From Firmicutes bacterium HGW-Firmicutes-9 (lineage in GTDB: Bacteria > Bacillota > Clostridia > Christensenellales > CAG-138), in NCBI GenBank assembly GCA_002841395.1, contig PGZM01000008.1, forward strand, positions 1-64,000: 64,000 nt of DNA. The letters are read 5' to 3'. How positions within the stretch are numbered: the first letter of the stretch is position 1; every line of letters begins with the position of its first letter. Positions 54,497 through 64,000 of the stretch are shown here, in pieces. Under the pieces are notes generated by a model. It was not told the origin of the DNA. It saw nothing but the letters and a program-made list of their open reading frames with translations, and did not search any database. The translations under genes were made by a program, and so were the position numbers.

Positions 54497-55930
54497 ATGC
54501 TGCTTTCGGAACTGGCTATGGCAACCGGCCTACGCTATGAAGGCGTAGACACGGATATTGTTTCCATTGAGTACGATTCCAGAAGAATCAAGAAAGGCAG
54601 CCTGTTCTGCTGCATCGTCGGCGCACTGTTCGACGGGCACACGTTTGCCGAGGGCGCGATTGCAAACGGCGCGACCGCGCTGCTTGTGGAACGCGAGCTT
54701 CCGTTTGACGTGCCGCAGCTTGTCGTGAAAAACGCGAGAAAAGCAATGGCCGAAATTGCGGCGGCGTTCTATGGATATCCGCAGCGTGAGATGATGATGC
54801 TGGGCGTGACCGGCACCAACGGCAAGACCACCACGACCTATATGGTCAAGGCGATTGCCGAACAGTCGGGTAAAAAGGTCGGCGTCATCGGCACAATTCG
54901 CAACCTCATCGGCAACGAGAGCATCCATACCGACCGCACCACGCCGGAATCGGTCGATCTCTTCCGCATCCTTCGCATGATGGCGGACGCGCACGTTGAC
55001 CTTGTGGTCATGGAGACGAGCTCCCACGCGCTGGAGCAATTCCGCGTGCACGGCATCAAGTTTGACGTGGGCTTATTTACGAACCTGACACAGGATCACC
55101 TGGACTATCACAAGTCCTTTGATAACTACCTCGCCGCGAAGAAGCTGCTGTTCCTCAACAGCAAAAAAGCGGTCGTCAACGTGGACGATCCGTATTCCTC
55201 GCGCATCATGGAAGGGCTCACGATCCCGATTTTGACCTTCGGCGTGCGTGACCGCGCGGACATCTCCGCAACGGACATCGACATCACCACCGACGGCGTG
55301 CATTTTGATCTGCACACGCCGGAAGGCGAAGTGCTGATGAATCTCGCGATTCCCGGCCTGTTTTCGGTGTTTAACGCGATGGGAGCCGCCGGCATGGCGC
55401 TCGCAGTCGGCATGAAGCTCAGCGCCGTCAAGGCAGGGTTGGAATCGCTCACGAGCGTCTCCGGCCGCCTCGAGCCGGTCAAGACAAATCGCGGATTCTC
55501 CGTGTTCGTCGACTATGCGCATACGCCGGACGCGCTGGAAAACGTGCTGAAAACCGCGCAGCAGTTCACAAAAGGCCGCGTCATCTGCGTGTTTGGCTGC
55601 GGCGGTGACCGCGACCGCGCGAAGCGCCCGATCATGGGCGAAATCGCGGGCAGATTCTCCGAGTTTGCGGTCATCACGAGCGACAACCCGCGTAACGAAG
55701 ACCCGATGACGATCATCGAATCCGTCGAGGAAGGTGTGAAGCGCAGCGGCACGAAGTACACCGTCATCGAAAGCCGCAAAGAGGCGATTCGCTATGCGTT
55801 GAGTTTTGCGCAAAAGGACGACGTGATCATGATCGCTGGCAAAGGCCACGAGAACTATCAGGAGATCAACGGCACGAAGTATCACTTTGACGACAAAGAG
55901 ATCGTTGAAGAACTGCTGAGCGAGCTGTAA
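54497..55930 (+). CDS. murE: UDP-MurNAc-tripeptide ligase MurE (meso-DAP type)
   Basis: 477 residues. ATP loop GVTGTNGKTTTTYMV, the carbamylated-Lys segment YLAAKKLLF, VFVDYAHTPDALENVL and the DNPRNEDP motif that selects meso-diaminopimelate. All catalytic residues look intact, in contrast to the genes on either side. A GGGAGG ribosome site precedes the ATG. A terminator follows, so mraY is transcribed separately. Confidence 0.95.
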   Translation: MLLSELAMATGLRYEGVDTDIVSIEYDSRRIKKGSLFCCIVGALFDGHTFAEGAIANGATALLVERELPFDVPQLVVKNARKAMAEIAAAFYGYPQREMMMLGVTGTNGKTTTTYMVKAIAEQSGKKVGVIGTIRNLIGNESIHTDRTTPESVDLFRILRMMADAHVDLVVMETSSHALEQFRVHGIKFDVGLFTNLTQDHLDYHKSFDNYLAAKKLLFLNSKKAVVNVDDPYSSRIMEGLTIPILTFGVRDRADISATDIDITTDGVHFDLHTPEGEVLMNLAIPGLFSVFNAMGAAGMALAVGMKLSAVKAGLESLTSVSGRLEPVKTNRGFSVFVDYAHTPDALENVLKTAQQFTKGRVICVFGCGGDRDRAKRPIMGEIAGRFSEFAVITSDNPRNEDPMTIIESVEEGVKRSGTKYTVIESRKEAIRYALSFAQKDDVIMIAGKGHENYQEINGTKYHFDDKEIVEELLSEL

Positions 55931-55948
55931 TTTTTATATCAGCCTACA

Positions 55949-55984
55949 AACCGCATCTGGTAATAACGCCGGATGCGGTTTTTG
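55949..55984 (+). terminator. Terminator after murE
   Basis: AACCGCATC (55949-55957) and GATGCGGTT (55972-55980) followed by Ts. It splits the dcw cluster into two transcripts. Confidence 0.85.
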
Positions 55985-56030
55985 CTTGCAGCCGCAGGCG
56001 GCAAATAACCCCCCTCTCCAGTTTTGGGGA

Positions 56031-56060
56031 TTGTCCAGCCTACGGTTGCAGGGGTATAAT
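56031..56060 (+). promoter_or_regulatory. Promoter adjoining the mraY-like start
   Basis: TTGTCC at 56031-56036, an 18-bp spacer, and TATAAT at 56055-56060. The ATG at 56067 is where transcription itself would begin, suggesting a leaderless message. Confidence 0.6.
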
Positions 56061-56066
56061 ACCGAT

Positions 56067-57101
56067 ATGTTGCAAATCCTCTTAACCGCGCTTGTCGCGC
56101 TGGTGTTTGTCTGGATTCTTGGGCCGCTGGTGATCCCGCTGCTTAAGCGTCTCAAACCCGACAAAACGGATCGGGACATCCTTCCGGAACCTGCGCCGCA
56201 GTCAAGCAAGAAAAAGAAAGAGCCGCCGCCGAAACCGCCCGCGCCAACGCTGGGCGGCGTGATGGTGCTGCTTTCGGTTGCAATCGTCACGCTGATATTC
56301 GGGCTGGACGGCATGGAATTCACCCTGCCCGCGCTGGTTGCGATGCTTGCGTTCGGCGTACTGGGATTTGTCGACGATTTTCTGCGCGTGCGCGACCCGG
56401 ACGAAATCGGGCTCAGCGGAGGCGCGATGCTGATCACCGAGATCGTGTTTGCCGCGATCATCGCGATTTGGGCGTACCGCTCGCCGATGATCGGCTCCGA
56501 GCTGTATCTTCCGATTTCGGGCGGGGAATGGAACATCGGGTTTTGGTATGTGCCGCTCGTGATGATCATCGTGCTGGCGGAGGTCAACGCCGCGCACCTG
56601 AGCGACGGCATGGACGGGCTTGTGACCAGCGTGAGCGTGGTCTACTCTATCGGCCAGCTCGGCATCCTCGCCGCGATGGCCAGCTTTGCAAACCAGAACG
56701 GGAGGTTCCTGCTGGGCGATAATCTCGCAGGCGGCGCAATCTTCGCCGCGGCGGTTGCGGGCGCAGGAATCGGATTTTTGCGCTATAACACGTATCCCGC
56801 GCGCGTGCAGCCCGGTTCGTCCGGCTCGCTCGCGTTCGGCAGCGCGGTTGCGATGCTCGCAATCCTCAGCCGCTCGATCCTGCTGCTGCCGCTGATGAGC
56901 TTTTGCCTGTTGGCGAGCATCGGATCGATTGTTTTGCAGGCGATCAGCAAAACCCGCGAGGGCGGGAAGAAGCTTTTCCGCGCGGCGCCCATCCACCGGC
57001 ACTATGAGCTGACAGGGCATCCGCCGTCGCAGATTGTTTCGATGTATACAATTCTCACGGCGGCGATCTGCGCGCTCTGCCTGCTGCCGTATTTTCAATA
57101 A
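56067..57101 (+). CDS. mraY: MraY-like phospho-MurNAc-pentapeptide transferase homologue, divergent active site
   Basis: 344 residues, about ten membrane helices in MraY order. Kept: GFVDDFLRV (Asp 103 and 104) and SDGMDGL. Changed: the third catalytic Asp of FMGDxGS is Ser 251 (QPGSSGSLAFG); the HHH loop reads H310-R-H312; NLTDG reads HLSDG; and the H-x-x-K-x-GTPTMGG segment is replaced by a Lys/Pro-rich insert ending in APTLGG. MraY normally makes lipid I from UDP-MurNAc-pentapeptide and undecaprenyl phosphate; this protein is doubtful as an enzyme. The start has no ribosome site and lies 6 bp after a TATAAT. Confidence 0.85.
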   Translation: MLQILLTALVALVFVWILGPLVIPLLKRLKPDKTDRDILPEPAPQSSKKKKEPPPKPPAPTLGGVMVLLSVAIVTLIFGLDGMEFTLPALVAMLAFGVLGFVDDFLRVRDPDEIGLSGGAMLITEIVFAAIIAIWAYRSPMIGSELYLPISGGEWNIGFWYVPLVMIIVLAEVNAAHLSDGMDGLVTSVSVVYSIGQLGILAAMASFANQNGRFLLGDNLAGGAIFAAAVAGAGIGFLRYNTYPARVQPGSSGSLAFGSAVAMLAILSRSILLLPLMSFCLLASIGSIVLQAISKTREGGKKLFRAAPIHRHYELTGHPPSQIVSMYTILTAAICALCLLPYFQ

Positions 57102-57163
57102 TCTTCCTATAACATAGTCCGCCCAGATTCCTTGGGCTAACATTTTCGGAGGCAACGCACAAC

Positions 57164-58516
57164 ATGGATCAACACAAAAAAGCGCTGATCGTCGGCATGG
57201 CAAAAAGCGGCATCGGCGCGGCAAAGCTTCTCGCCGCAACTGGCTGGGAAGTGATCATCAACGACAAAAAAACGGAGATCGCGGGGCTAAGCGAGGCGCT
57301 CAGCGGTGTTTCTGTCGAATGGCGGCTGGGCGAAGAGCCGCAGACGCTGTTTGAGGGCGTAACGCTCATCGTCATCAGCCCGATTATCCCGATGACGGTT
57401 CCGTTTGTGCGCGCGGCGCAGCAAAAGGGCATCGAGATCATCAGCGAGATCGAGCTTGGCTACCGCTACAGCCATGCGGAGTTTGTCTGCATCACAGGCA
57501 CCAACGGCAAGACCACCTGCACCGCGCTGACCGGAGAGATCTTTAAAACCGGCGGACGGCATACGTTCGTGCTCGGCAACATCGGCGTGCCGATTACGGA
57601 GCACGCGCTGGAAACGCGCGAGGGCGACGTCGTCGTCGCGGAGACCGCGGGGCTGCAGCTGGAAGGCAATGTGCACTTCCATGCGCGGGCGGCGGGCGTT
57701 TGCAACATCACGGAAGACCACCTCGACCACTTCGGAACGATGGAAAACTATATTGCCGCCAAGTGCAAGATTTTTGACCACCAGACGGCGGAGGATATCG
57801 CCGTACTCAACTACGACGACGCGGTGGTGCGCGATATGGCGCGGTTAACGCCTGCGCGCGTGTACTATTTCTCGCGCAAGGGCGAGGTGCCGCGCGGCAT
57901 GTTCCTGCGCGGGGACACGGTCGTCTACCGCGACGAGAACGGGGAATACGACCTCATCCGCGCGGACGAGATCAAGATTCCCGGCGGGCACAATCTCGAG
58001 AACGCGATGCTGAGTTCACTGCTCGCGCTCGGCATGGGTATCTCCGCTGACGCGGTGCGCGAGACGCTGCGCACATTCCCCGGCGTGGAACACCGCATCG
58101 AGTTTGTGCGGGAGTTTGACGGCGTGCGCTACATCAACGACTCCAAGGGTACCAACCCGGACTCGACCATCAAGGCGATTCAGGCGATGACGCGGCCGAC
58201 CGTGCTGATCCTCGGCGGCTACGACAAGCACAGCGACTTTCACGAGCTGTTTGAGAACTTTCAGGGCAGCAAGCTCAAGGCAATTGTCGTGCTCGGCGAG
58301 ACCAAGCAGAAGATTCTCGATACCGCGCGGGACACGGGCTATCTTGGCTATTGTCACGCGACGGGTACATTTGAGGACGCGGTCTCCTGCGCGCGCGTGC
58401 TCGCGGAGTCCGGCGACGCGGTGCTGCTTTCGCCCGCCTGCGCGAGCTGGGATATGTTTGAAAACTTTGAGCAGCGTGGCAGGGTGTTTAAGGAGATCGT
58501 GAATCAGTTCGCGTAA
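57164..58516 (+). CDS. murD: UDP-MurNAc-alanine:D-glutamate ligase MurD
   Basis: 450 residues. VGMAKSGIGAAKLLA, ITGTNGKTTCTALTG (ATP loop), NITEDHLDHFGTMENYIAAK (with the carbamylated Lys), NDSKGTNPDSTIKAI, LGGYDKHSDF and LSPACASWDMFENFEQRG are present. The invariant ELSSFQLE reads ETAGLQLE (residues 160-167), and DHLDRHG reads DHLDHFG. Activity is likely but altered metal or substrate contacts are possible. GGAGG lies upstream of the ATG. Last dcw gene here; no murF, ftsW, murG or ftsZ follows. Confidence 0.92.
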   Translation: MDQHKKALIVGMAKSGIGAAKLLAATGWEVIINDKKTEIAGLSEALSGVSVEWRLGEEPQTLFEGVTLIVISPIIPMTVPFVRAAQQKGIEIISEIELGYRYSHAEFVCITGTNGKTTCTALTGEIFKTGGRHTFVLGNIGVPITEHALETREGDVVVAETAGLQLEGNVHFHARAAGVCNITEDHLDHFGTMENYIAAKCKIFDHQTAEDIAVLNYDDAVVRDMARLTPARVYYFSRKGEVPRGMFLRGDTVVYRDENGEYDLIRADEIKIPGGHNLENAMLSSLLALGMGISADAVRETLRTFPGVEHRIEFVREFDGVRYINDSKGTNPDSTIKAIQAMTRPTVLILGGYDKHSDFHELFENFQGSKLKAIVVLGETKQKILDTARDTGYLGYCHATGTFEDAVSCARVLAESGDAVLLSPACASWDMFENFEQRGRVFKEIVNQFA

Positions 58517-58547
58517 AGCCAATTTTAAGAACGAGAGATACAACATA

Positions 58548-58568
58548 AACGCCCTTTCGGGCGTTTTT
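58548..58568. terminator. Terminator between murD and the DUF454 gene
   Basis: AACGCCC/GGGCGTT with a TTTC loop and T-run; bidirectional between convergent genes. Confidence 0.9.
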
Positions 58569-58580
58569 ATTTGCGCTGCG

Positions 58581-59006
58581 TTAGTTTTCTTCGCGCGGTG
58601 TGTCCCCGGGCGGATCGGGCAACGGTTCCTGCACCTTCTCGAGTGTTTTGAGCAGCAGGATGTGGATGCTCACCGCAATTCCTACCGCGAACAGGATCAG
58701 GCGGACGAACAGCTTGTCAACGAGAATCATAGACGTGATCAACCCAGCCCAGAGGAGAATCAGCGCGCCGATCTTCGTGTTTTGCGGTACGGCGCGATAG
58801 GTCACATAGTTGTAGAGATATCTGCCGAACAGGCGGTGATGGAGCAACCAATCGTAGAGCCGCCGGGAGCTGCGCAGATAGCAATACAGCGCGATGAGTA
58901 AAAACGGCGTTGTCGGCAGCACGGGCAGCACAACGCCGAGCGCTCCAAGCCCCAGCGAGAGGCTGCCGAATGCGATAAGCAAGTATTTTTTCAGGGATGA
59001 TTTCAA
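58581..59006 (-). CDS. DUF454 (YbaN-type) membrane protein
   Basis: 141 residues. The N-terminal helix pair LGALGVVLPVLPTTPFLLIA and then CYLRSSRRLYDWLLHHRLFG are the DUF454/YbaN signature. Two further helices at about 80-120 and a charged tail. The family is widespread and uncharacterised. It lies 72 bp after katG on the same strand and may be part of the perR-katG transcript. Confidence 0.88.
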   Translation of the reverse strand: MKSSLKKYLLIAFGSLSLGLGALGVVLPVLPTTPFLLIALYCYLRSSRRLYDWLLHHRLFGRYLYNYVTYRAVPQNTKIGALILLWAGLITSMILVDKLFVRLILFAVGIAVSIHILLLKTLEKVQEPLPDPPGDTPREEN

Positions 59007-59078
59007 AGGCAGATCCTTTCCGAAAAGGGATTGAAACGGGGGAGACGGTATGTAAGCCGTTCCCCCGCAAATCGTGCG

Positions 59079-61286
<2,208 letters not shown>

Positions 61287-61341
61287 CTATGTTTATTTTG
61301 ACTTGCTCGTCGAACGGCGGCTCTTGCAGCAGTTCGGCGGT

Positions 61342-61758
61342 TTATCCTTTGTCTTTGCAGCGTTTGCACACACCGCGGTAGAAGATGTCCCTCTGGCGGA
61401 TGCTTCCGGCTTCAGGGAACTGCAGATTGAGCTGATCAAAATCGACGGGTTCGTCATAGATCGCCCCGCAGCACTCACAGACGAAGTGTCCGTGGTCGTT
61501 TGTTAAAATGTCATATCGCGCTTCGCTGTTATCCAGATGAACGATGCGCAGAATTCCTTTCTGCACGAATAACGTGAGGGCGTTATAGACCGTCGCTTTG
61601 GAGAGCGCGTGCCCTTGCGCAGCAAGATCGGCGTAGATCTTTTCGACGGTCGGATGCTCGTGGCAGTGATACATGTAGTCGAGCAGCAAAAGCCGCTGGA
61701 GAGAGGGTTTGATGCCTTTGGATTCAAGCAATGCGGTCAGTTCAGAAAAGCTTTGCAT
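61342..61758 (-). CDS. perR: Fur-family peroxide regulator PerR
   Basis: 138 residues. Winged helix (TVEKIYADLAAQGHALSKAT, then VYNALTLF), two CxxC zinc pairs (CECCG and CKRC), and the HGHF sequence. The residue after CGAIY is Asp, as in PerR (Asp104 of B. subtilis) and unlike the Glu of Fur. It sits directly upstream of katG, and a near-consensus Per box precedes it, giving autoregulation and peroxide control of katG. Confidence 0.9.
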   Translation of the reverse strand: MQSFSELTALLESKGIKPSLQRLLLLDYMYHCHEHPTVEKIYADLAAQGHALSKATVYNALTLFVQKGILRIVHLDNSEARYDILTNDHGHFVCECCGAIYDEPVDFDQLNLQFPEAGSIRQRDIFYRGVCKRCKDKG

Positions 61759-61787
61759 GGTGTGTCCGTCCGTTCAAGAATGTTATT

Positions 61788-61810
61788 GAACACTTTAACA
61801 AGAAGTGTTC
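61788..61810. promoter_or_regulatory. Dyad in the perR leader
   Basis: GAACACTT (61788-61795) and AAGTGTTC (61803-61810) around 7 bp, between the promoter and the perR start. A second, shorter dyad GTTCAA/TTGAAC lies next to it (about 61772-61791). Possible operator or leader hairpin. Confidence 0.4.
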
Positions 61811-61830
61811 TGTAATTAGAAAGATTATAC

Positions 61831-61851
61831 AATTTAGAATCATTCTAAATT
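61831..61851. promoter_or_regulatory. Per box in the perR-katG promoter
   Basis: TTAGAAT-C-ATTCTAA (61834-61848), a perfect 7-1-7 dyad extended to 10-1-10. It differs from the B. subtilis Per box TTATAATNATTATAA by one symmetric change. On the minus strand a TATAAT follows at once, so the box covers the promoter spacer. Confidence 0.85.
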
Positions 61852-61896
61852 AAACGTATCAAACTTGTACTGATAAGTCAAGTAAACGGCCATAAA

Positions 61897-61920
61897 AAAA
61901 GAGCGCCAAAGCGCTCTTTT
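61897..61920. terminator. Terminator of the hydrolase gene
   Basis: AAAAGAGCGC/GCGCTCTTTT with a CAAA loop. Confidence 0.9.
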
Positions 61921-61934
61921 GATCGGATCAAGTG

Positions 61935-62495
61935 TTACTCGTTCACGATGTCAATGTGGCAGGTTTTCATCGCGGAAAGGGCGGTTTTGTGCCCTTCCGG
62001 CGTGGCGCCCGCGCAGGCGGCTGCGTCAACGGTGATCGTCGCCTCGGGATAAAACGCCTTGACGAGAAGCGCGTTGCTGATCACGCAGATGTCCGTGCAA
62101 AGACCGACCAGATCGATCGACTCCGGCTCGTTGCCATCGAGCAGCTCGTGGATGCGCATCGGCAGGCTCACGCCACCGAAGGTGTCCTTGGCGATCATGT
62201 GCTGCTCGTCCGCGACATTTTTGTGCATCAGCGCCATCCAAACGGCGGCGTTGGGCGCCCAGCCTTCGGTGCCTGCGATGCAGTGCTCGACGGGCAGCTT
62301 TTGACCCTCTTTCGTGTTGAGGTAGTCCGGCGTATGCGTGTCGAGCGTATAGAGAATCAAACCGTCAAAATCGATGATGCGCTGCACGACCGCGTCCACA
62401 ATCGCCTGCGCTTCCGTGGAACCGAGGGAACCTGTGATGAAGTCGTTTTGCATATCGACCACGACGAGAACCTTGTTATTCTTTGCCTGTTCCAT
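61935..62495 (-). CDS. Nicotinamidase/isochorismatase-family cysteine hydrolase
   Basis: 186 residues. Catalytic triad: Asp in VVVDMQNDFITG, Lys in IAKDTFGG, Cys in LCTDICVISNAL. Metal-type residues D and H are seen in LDTHTPDYL. This fits nicotinamidase-like enzymes (nicotinamide to nicotinate in NAD salvage), although other amidase substrates are possible. AAAAGGAG precedes the ATG. Probably co-transcribed with the SpoU gene 79 bp upstream. Confidence 0.9.
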   Translation of the reverse strand: MEQAKNNKVLVVVDMQNDFITGSLGSTEAQAIVDAVVQRIIDFDGLILYTLDTHTPDYLNTKEGQKLPVEHCIAGTEGWAPNAAVWMALMHKNVADEQHMIAKDTFGGVSLPMRIHELLDGNEPESIDLVGLCTDICVISNALLVKAFYPEATITVDAAACAGATPEGHKTALSAMKTCHIDIVNE

Positions 62496-62574
62496 ATGAT
62501 TACTCCTTTTCGGGATGGATTATTGTGCTATCTGTCATCGTCTGGCGCACGATTTCGGGATAGATTATTGTGCG

Positions 62575-63324
62575 TTATCGGGGCATTGCCTCGGAGACGA
62601 CGTAGAGCAGCACGCCTGCCGCGACGGAGGCGTTGAGGGACTCCGCGCGTCCGCGCATGGTGAGCCGAAACCGCTCGCACGTGTCCGCGACCGCCTCGCT
62701 CACGCCGCTGCCTTCGCTGCCGATGACGAGCGCGACATTTCGGTTCAATGCGGGCAGCGTCTCGCTCCCGCGCAGATCGCCGCAGAGCGCCGTAAAACCC
62801 TGCTGACGCAGTTTCTCGATCTCCGGCAATAATTCGCCCTGCCAAACGGGCAGATGGTATGTCGAGCCCATCGCGGCGCGAAGCGTCTTTGGCGCATATG
62901 CGTCCGCGCAGGCGGGGGAAAGCAGAAGTCCTGTCGCGCCGAACGCGTCCGCCGAGCGCAGGATTGCGCCGACGTTGCCGGGGTCCTGCACGCCGTCGAG
63001 CACGAGCACAAGCCCAGCTGGATAGGTATCCGGCGGTGTGAGATCGGGTGTTTTGACCACGGCGACCACGCCCTGTGGCGTTTGACTTTCGCAGAGGGAT
63101 TCGAGCACCGCGCGCGTGACGGTATAGCAGACAGCGCCATCCGGCGGCGTGAACACAAAGCCGTCCTCGATAAAGCAGGAGACGATGACGGCGCCGGATC
63201 TGACCGCCTCGCGCACGAGCTTTTCGCTCTCGATGAGGTGCAGCCCGCTCGCCTTGCGCTCCTTGCGCAGCAGGAGCTTGCGAGCTTCCTTGACGCGCTC
63301 GTTGGCGCGGCTTTCGATGATCAT
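62575..63324 (-). CDS. SpoU/TrmH-family RNA 2'-O-methyltransferase
   Basis: 249 residues from ATG 63324 (AAAGGAG 9 nt upstream). The N-terminal substrate-binding part (ANERVKEARKLLLRKERKAS) is typical of RlmB-like enzymes. The knot-fold motifs are present: DPGNVGAILRSADAFGA, IGSEGSGVS and ESLNASVAAGVLLY. The target (23S rRNA or tRNA) cannot be told. Confidence 0.92.
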   Translation of the reverse strand: MIIESRANERVKEARKLLLRKERKASGLHLIESEKLVREAVRSGAVIVSCFIEDGFVFTPPDGAVCYTVTRAVLESLCESQTPQGVVAVVKTPDLTPPDTYPAGLVLVLDGVQDPGNVGAILRSADAFGATGLLLSPACADAYAPKTLRAAMGSTYHLPVWQGELLPEIEKLRQQGFTALCGDLRGSETLPALNRNVALVIGSEGSGVSEAVADTCERFRLTMRGRAESLNASVAAGVLLYVVSEAMPR

Positions 63325-63368
63325 AACGCACGGCTCCTTTCGGTTTCTTCTTGTATCACTGGCATTCA

Positions 63369-63914
63369 TCAAACGATGATTTGATGCCGCTGCCATTCCT
63401 CTTTGGTGATGGAGTAGACCGATTCGTCAAACACAGCACCGTCGTAGCGCAGGAATGTCTGCCGCATCGTGCCCTCGTAGACAAAGCCGCATTTTTCAAT
63501 CACGCGGCGGGATTGATCGTTGAAGGTGTAGTGCGAGATGCTCATCAGCCGCAGATGCATTTCTTCAAAACCGTATTGCAGCACGCGCCGCACCGCCTCG
63601 CTCATGTATCCGTTGCCCCAGCAGTCCTGCGCGAGCACGTAGCCGATCATTTTCACATCCGGCAGATTGCGCCACTTGTCCTTGTGCAGGCCGAGGGTGC
63701 CGATCATGCGGTGGTCGCTCTTGCGCTCGATGGCAAAAACGTTGTCGTCGGCGATGAACATCTGAACGATGGAGAGCGACTCTTCGCGGTTCTGGTGCGG
63801 TTTCCAGCCCGCGCGGGGACCGACCTCCGGATCGACCGCATAGCGGTAGAGGTCGTCGGTGTCCGCCTCCGTAAATCCGCGGAGGATCAGGCGTTCGCTT
63901 TCGATTCGCTCCAT
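63369..63914 (-). CDS. GNAT N-acetyltransferase, RimJ/RimL-like
   Basis: 181 residues. ERLILRGFTEADTDDLYRYA at the start, an acceptor strand with MIGTLGLHKD, the CoA loop with DCWGNGYMSEAVRRVLQYGF (Q/R-x-x-G-x-G/A type), and NDQSRRVIEKCGFVYEG are typical of RimJ-like acetyltransferases, which modify protein N-termini, amino acids or drugs. GGAG precedes the ATG. First gene of a leftward set. Confidence 0.9.
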   Translation of the reverse strand: MERIESERLILRGFTEADTDDLYRYAVDPEVGPRAGWKPHQNREESLSIVQMFIADDNVFAIERKSDHRMIGTLGLHKDKWRNLPDVKMIGYVLAQDCWGNGYMSEAVRRVLQYGFEEMHLRLMSISHYTFNDQSRRVIEKCGFVYEGTMRQTFLRYDGAVFDESVYSITKEEWQRHQIIV

Positions 63915-64000
63915 ACGCGTAGGCTCCTTTTATTTCAGTATAGTATAGCACAAACTGTGATGGAATCCGTGACGTGTTTCCCAATTCAAACGAATTTTCT

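Overview
The window comes from a Gram-positive, Clostridia-like anaerobe. Evidence for this is a dcw cluster with mraZ, rsmH, an FtsL-like gene, a SpoVD/FtsI-like gene, murE, mraY and murD; a MurE with the meso-diaminopimelate DNPR motif; a butyrate-kinase-type energy module; a Bce-type peptide detoxification module; an ECF sigma/DUF4179 pair; and strong AGGAGG-type ribosome sites with frequent TTG and GTG starts. No rRNA, tRNA, CRISPR array, integrase or transposase was seen.

Layout. (1) 1-10.5 kb is clearly AT-rich and accessory. It holds a nuclease/P-loop (STAND-like) defence protein split by a frameshift at a perfect 21-bp inverted repeat, a divergent 1,291-residue membrane protein of unknown function, and two small membrane proteins ending in SHOCT-like segments. 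A 50-bp repeat core occurs three times (about 8.78, 10.45 and 15.62 kb), and a second repeat flanks the copper ATPase gene. This suggests piecemeal assembly. (2) 10.5-29.5 kb mixes a GT-C-like membrane protein, a methyltransferase-like protein, a GGDEF/EAL protein, a CopB-type copper ATPase, a lipoprotein, a YkvA protein, a frameshifted epimerase, Ada, an acyltransferase, an HD protein, an ABC-F ATPase and a sigma/anti-sigma pair. (3) 30-38.5 kb has a tungstate ABC transporter operon behind a structured leader. It converges on a buk-ptb-iorA-iorB-aminotransferase operon that reads as a complete 2-oxoacid (probably aromatic) fermentation route to acid plus ATP. (4) 38.7-45 kb has a BceRSAB-like module and small membrane proteins. 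(5) 45.2-49.7 kb has a type IIA topoisomerase pair. (6) 50-58.5 kb is the dcw cluster. (7) 58.5-64 kb has a perR-katG-DUF454 set, a nicotinamidase-like hydrolase, a SpoU methyltransferase and a GNAT acetyltransferase.

The most unusual observations are these. The dcw penicillin-binding protein has lost all three transpeptidase motifs (SxxK to SMFE, SxN to SCY, KTG to ISG). The adjacent MraY-like protein lacks the third catalytic aspartate and other invariant residues, and MurD has an altered ELSSFQLE motif, while MurE and RsmH look intact. The tungstate-binding protein appears circularly permuted: its usual C-terminal segment sits in front of its usual N-terminal TTTS segment. An ABC-F protein has one composite ATPase site degenerate. 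The fermentation operon suggests that Ptb/Buk here act on aryl-acyl rather than butyryl substrates. All of this was read by eye without database searches; comparisons to families rest on general knowledge of their motifs.
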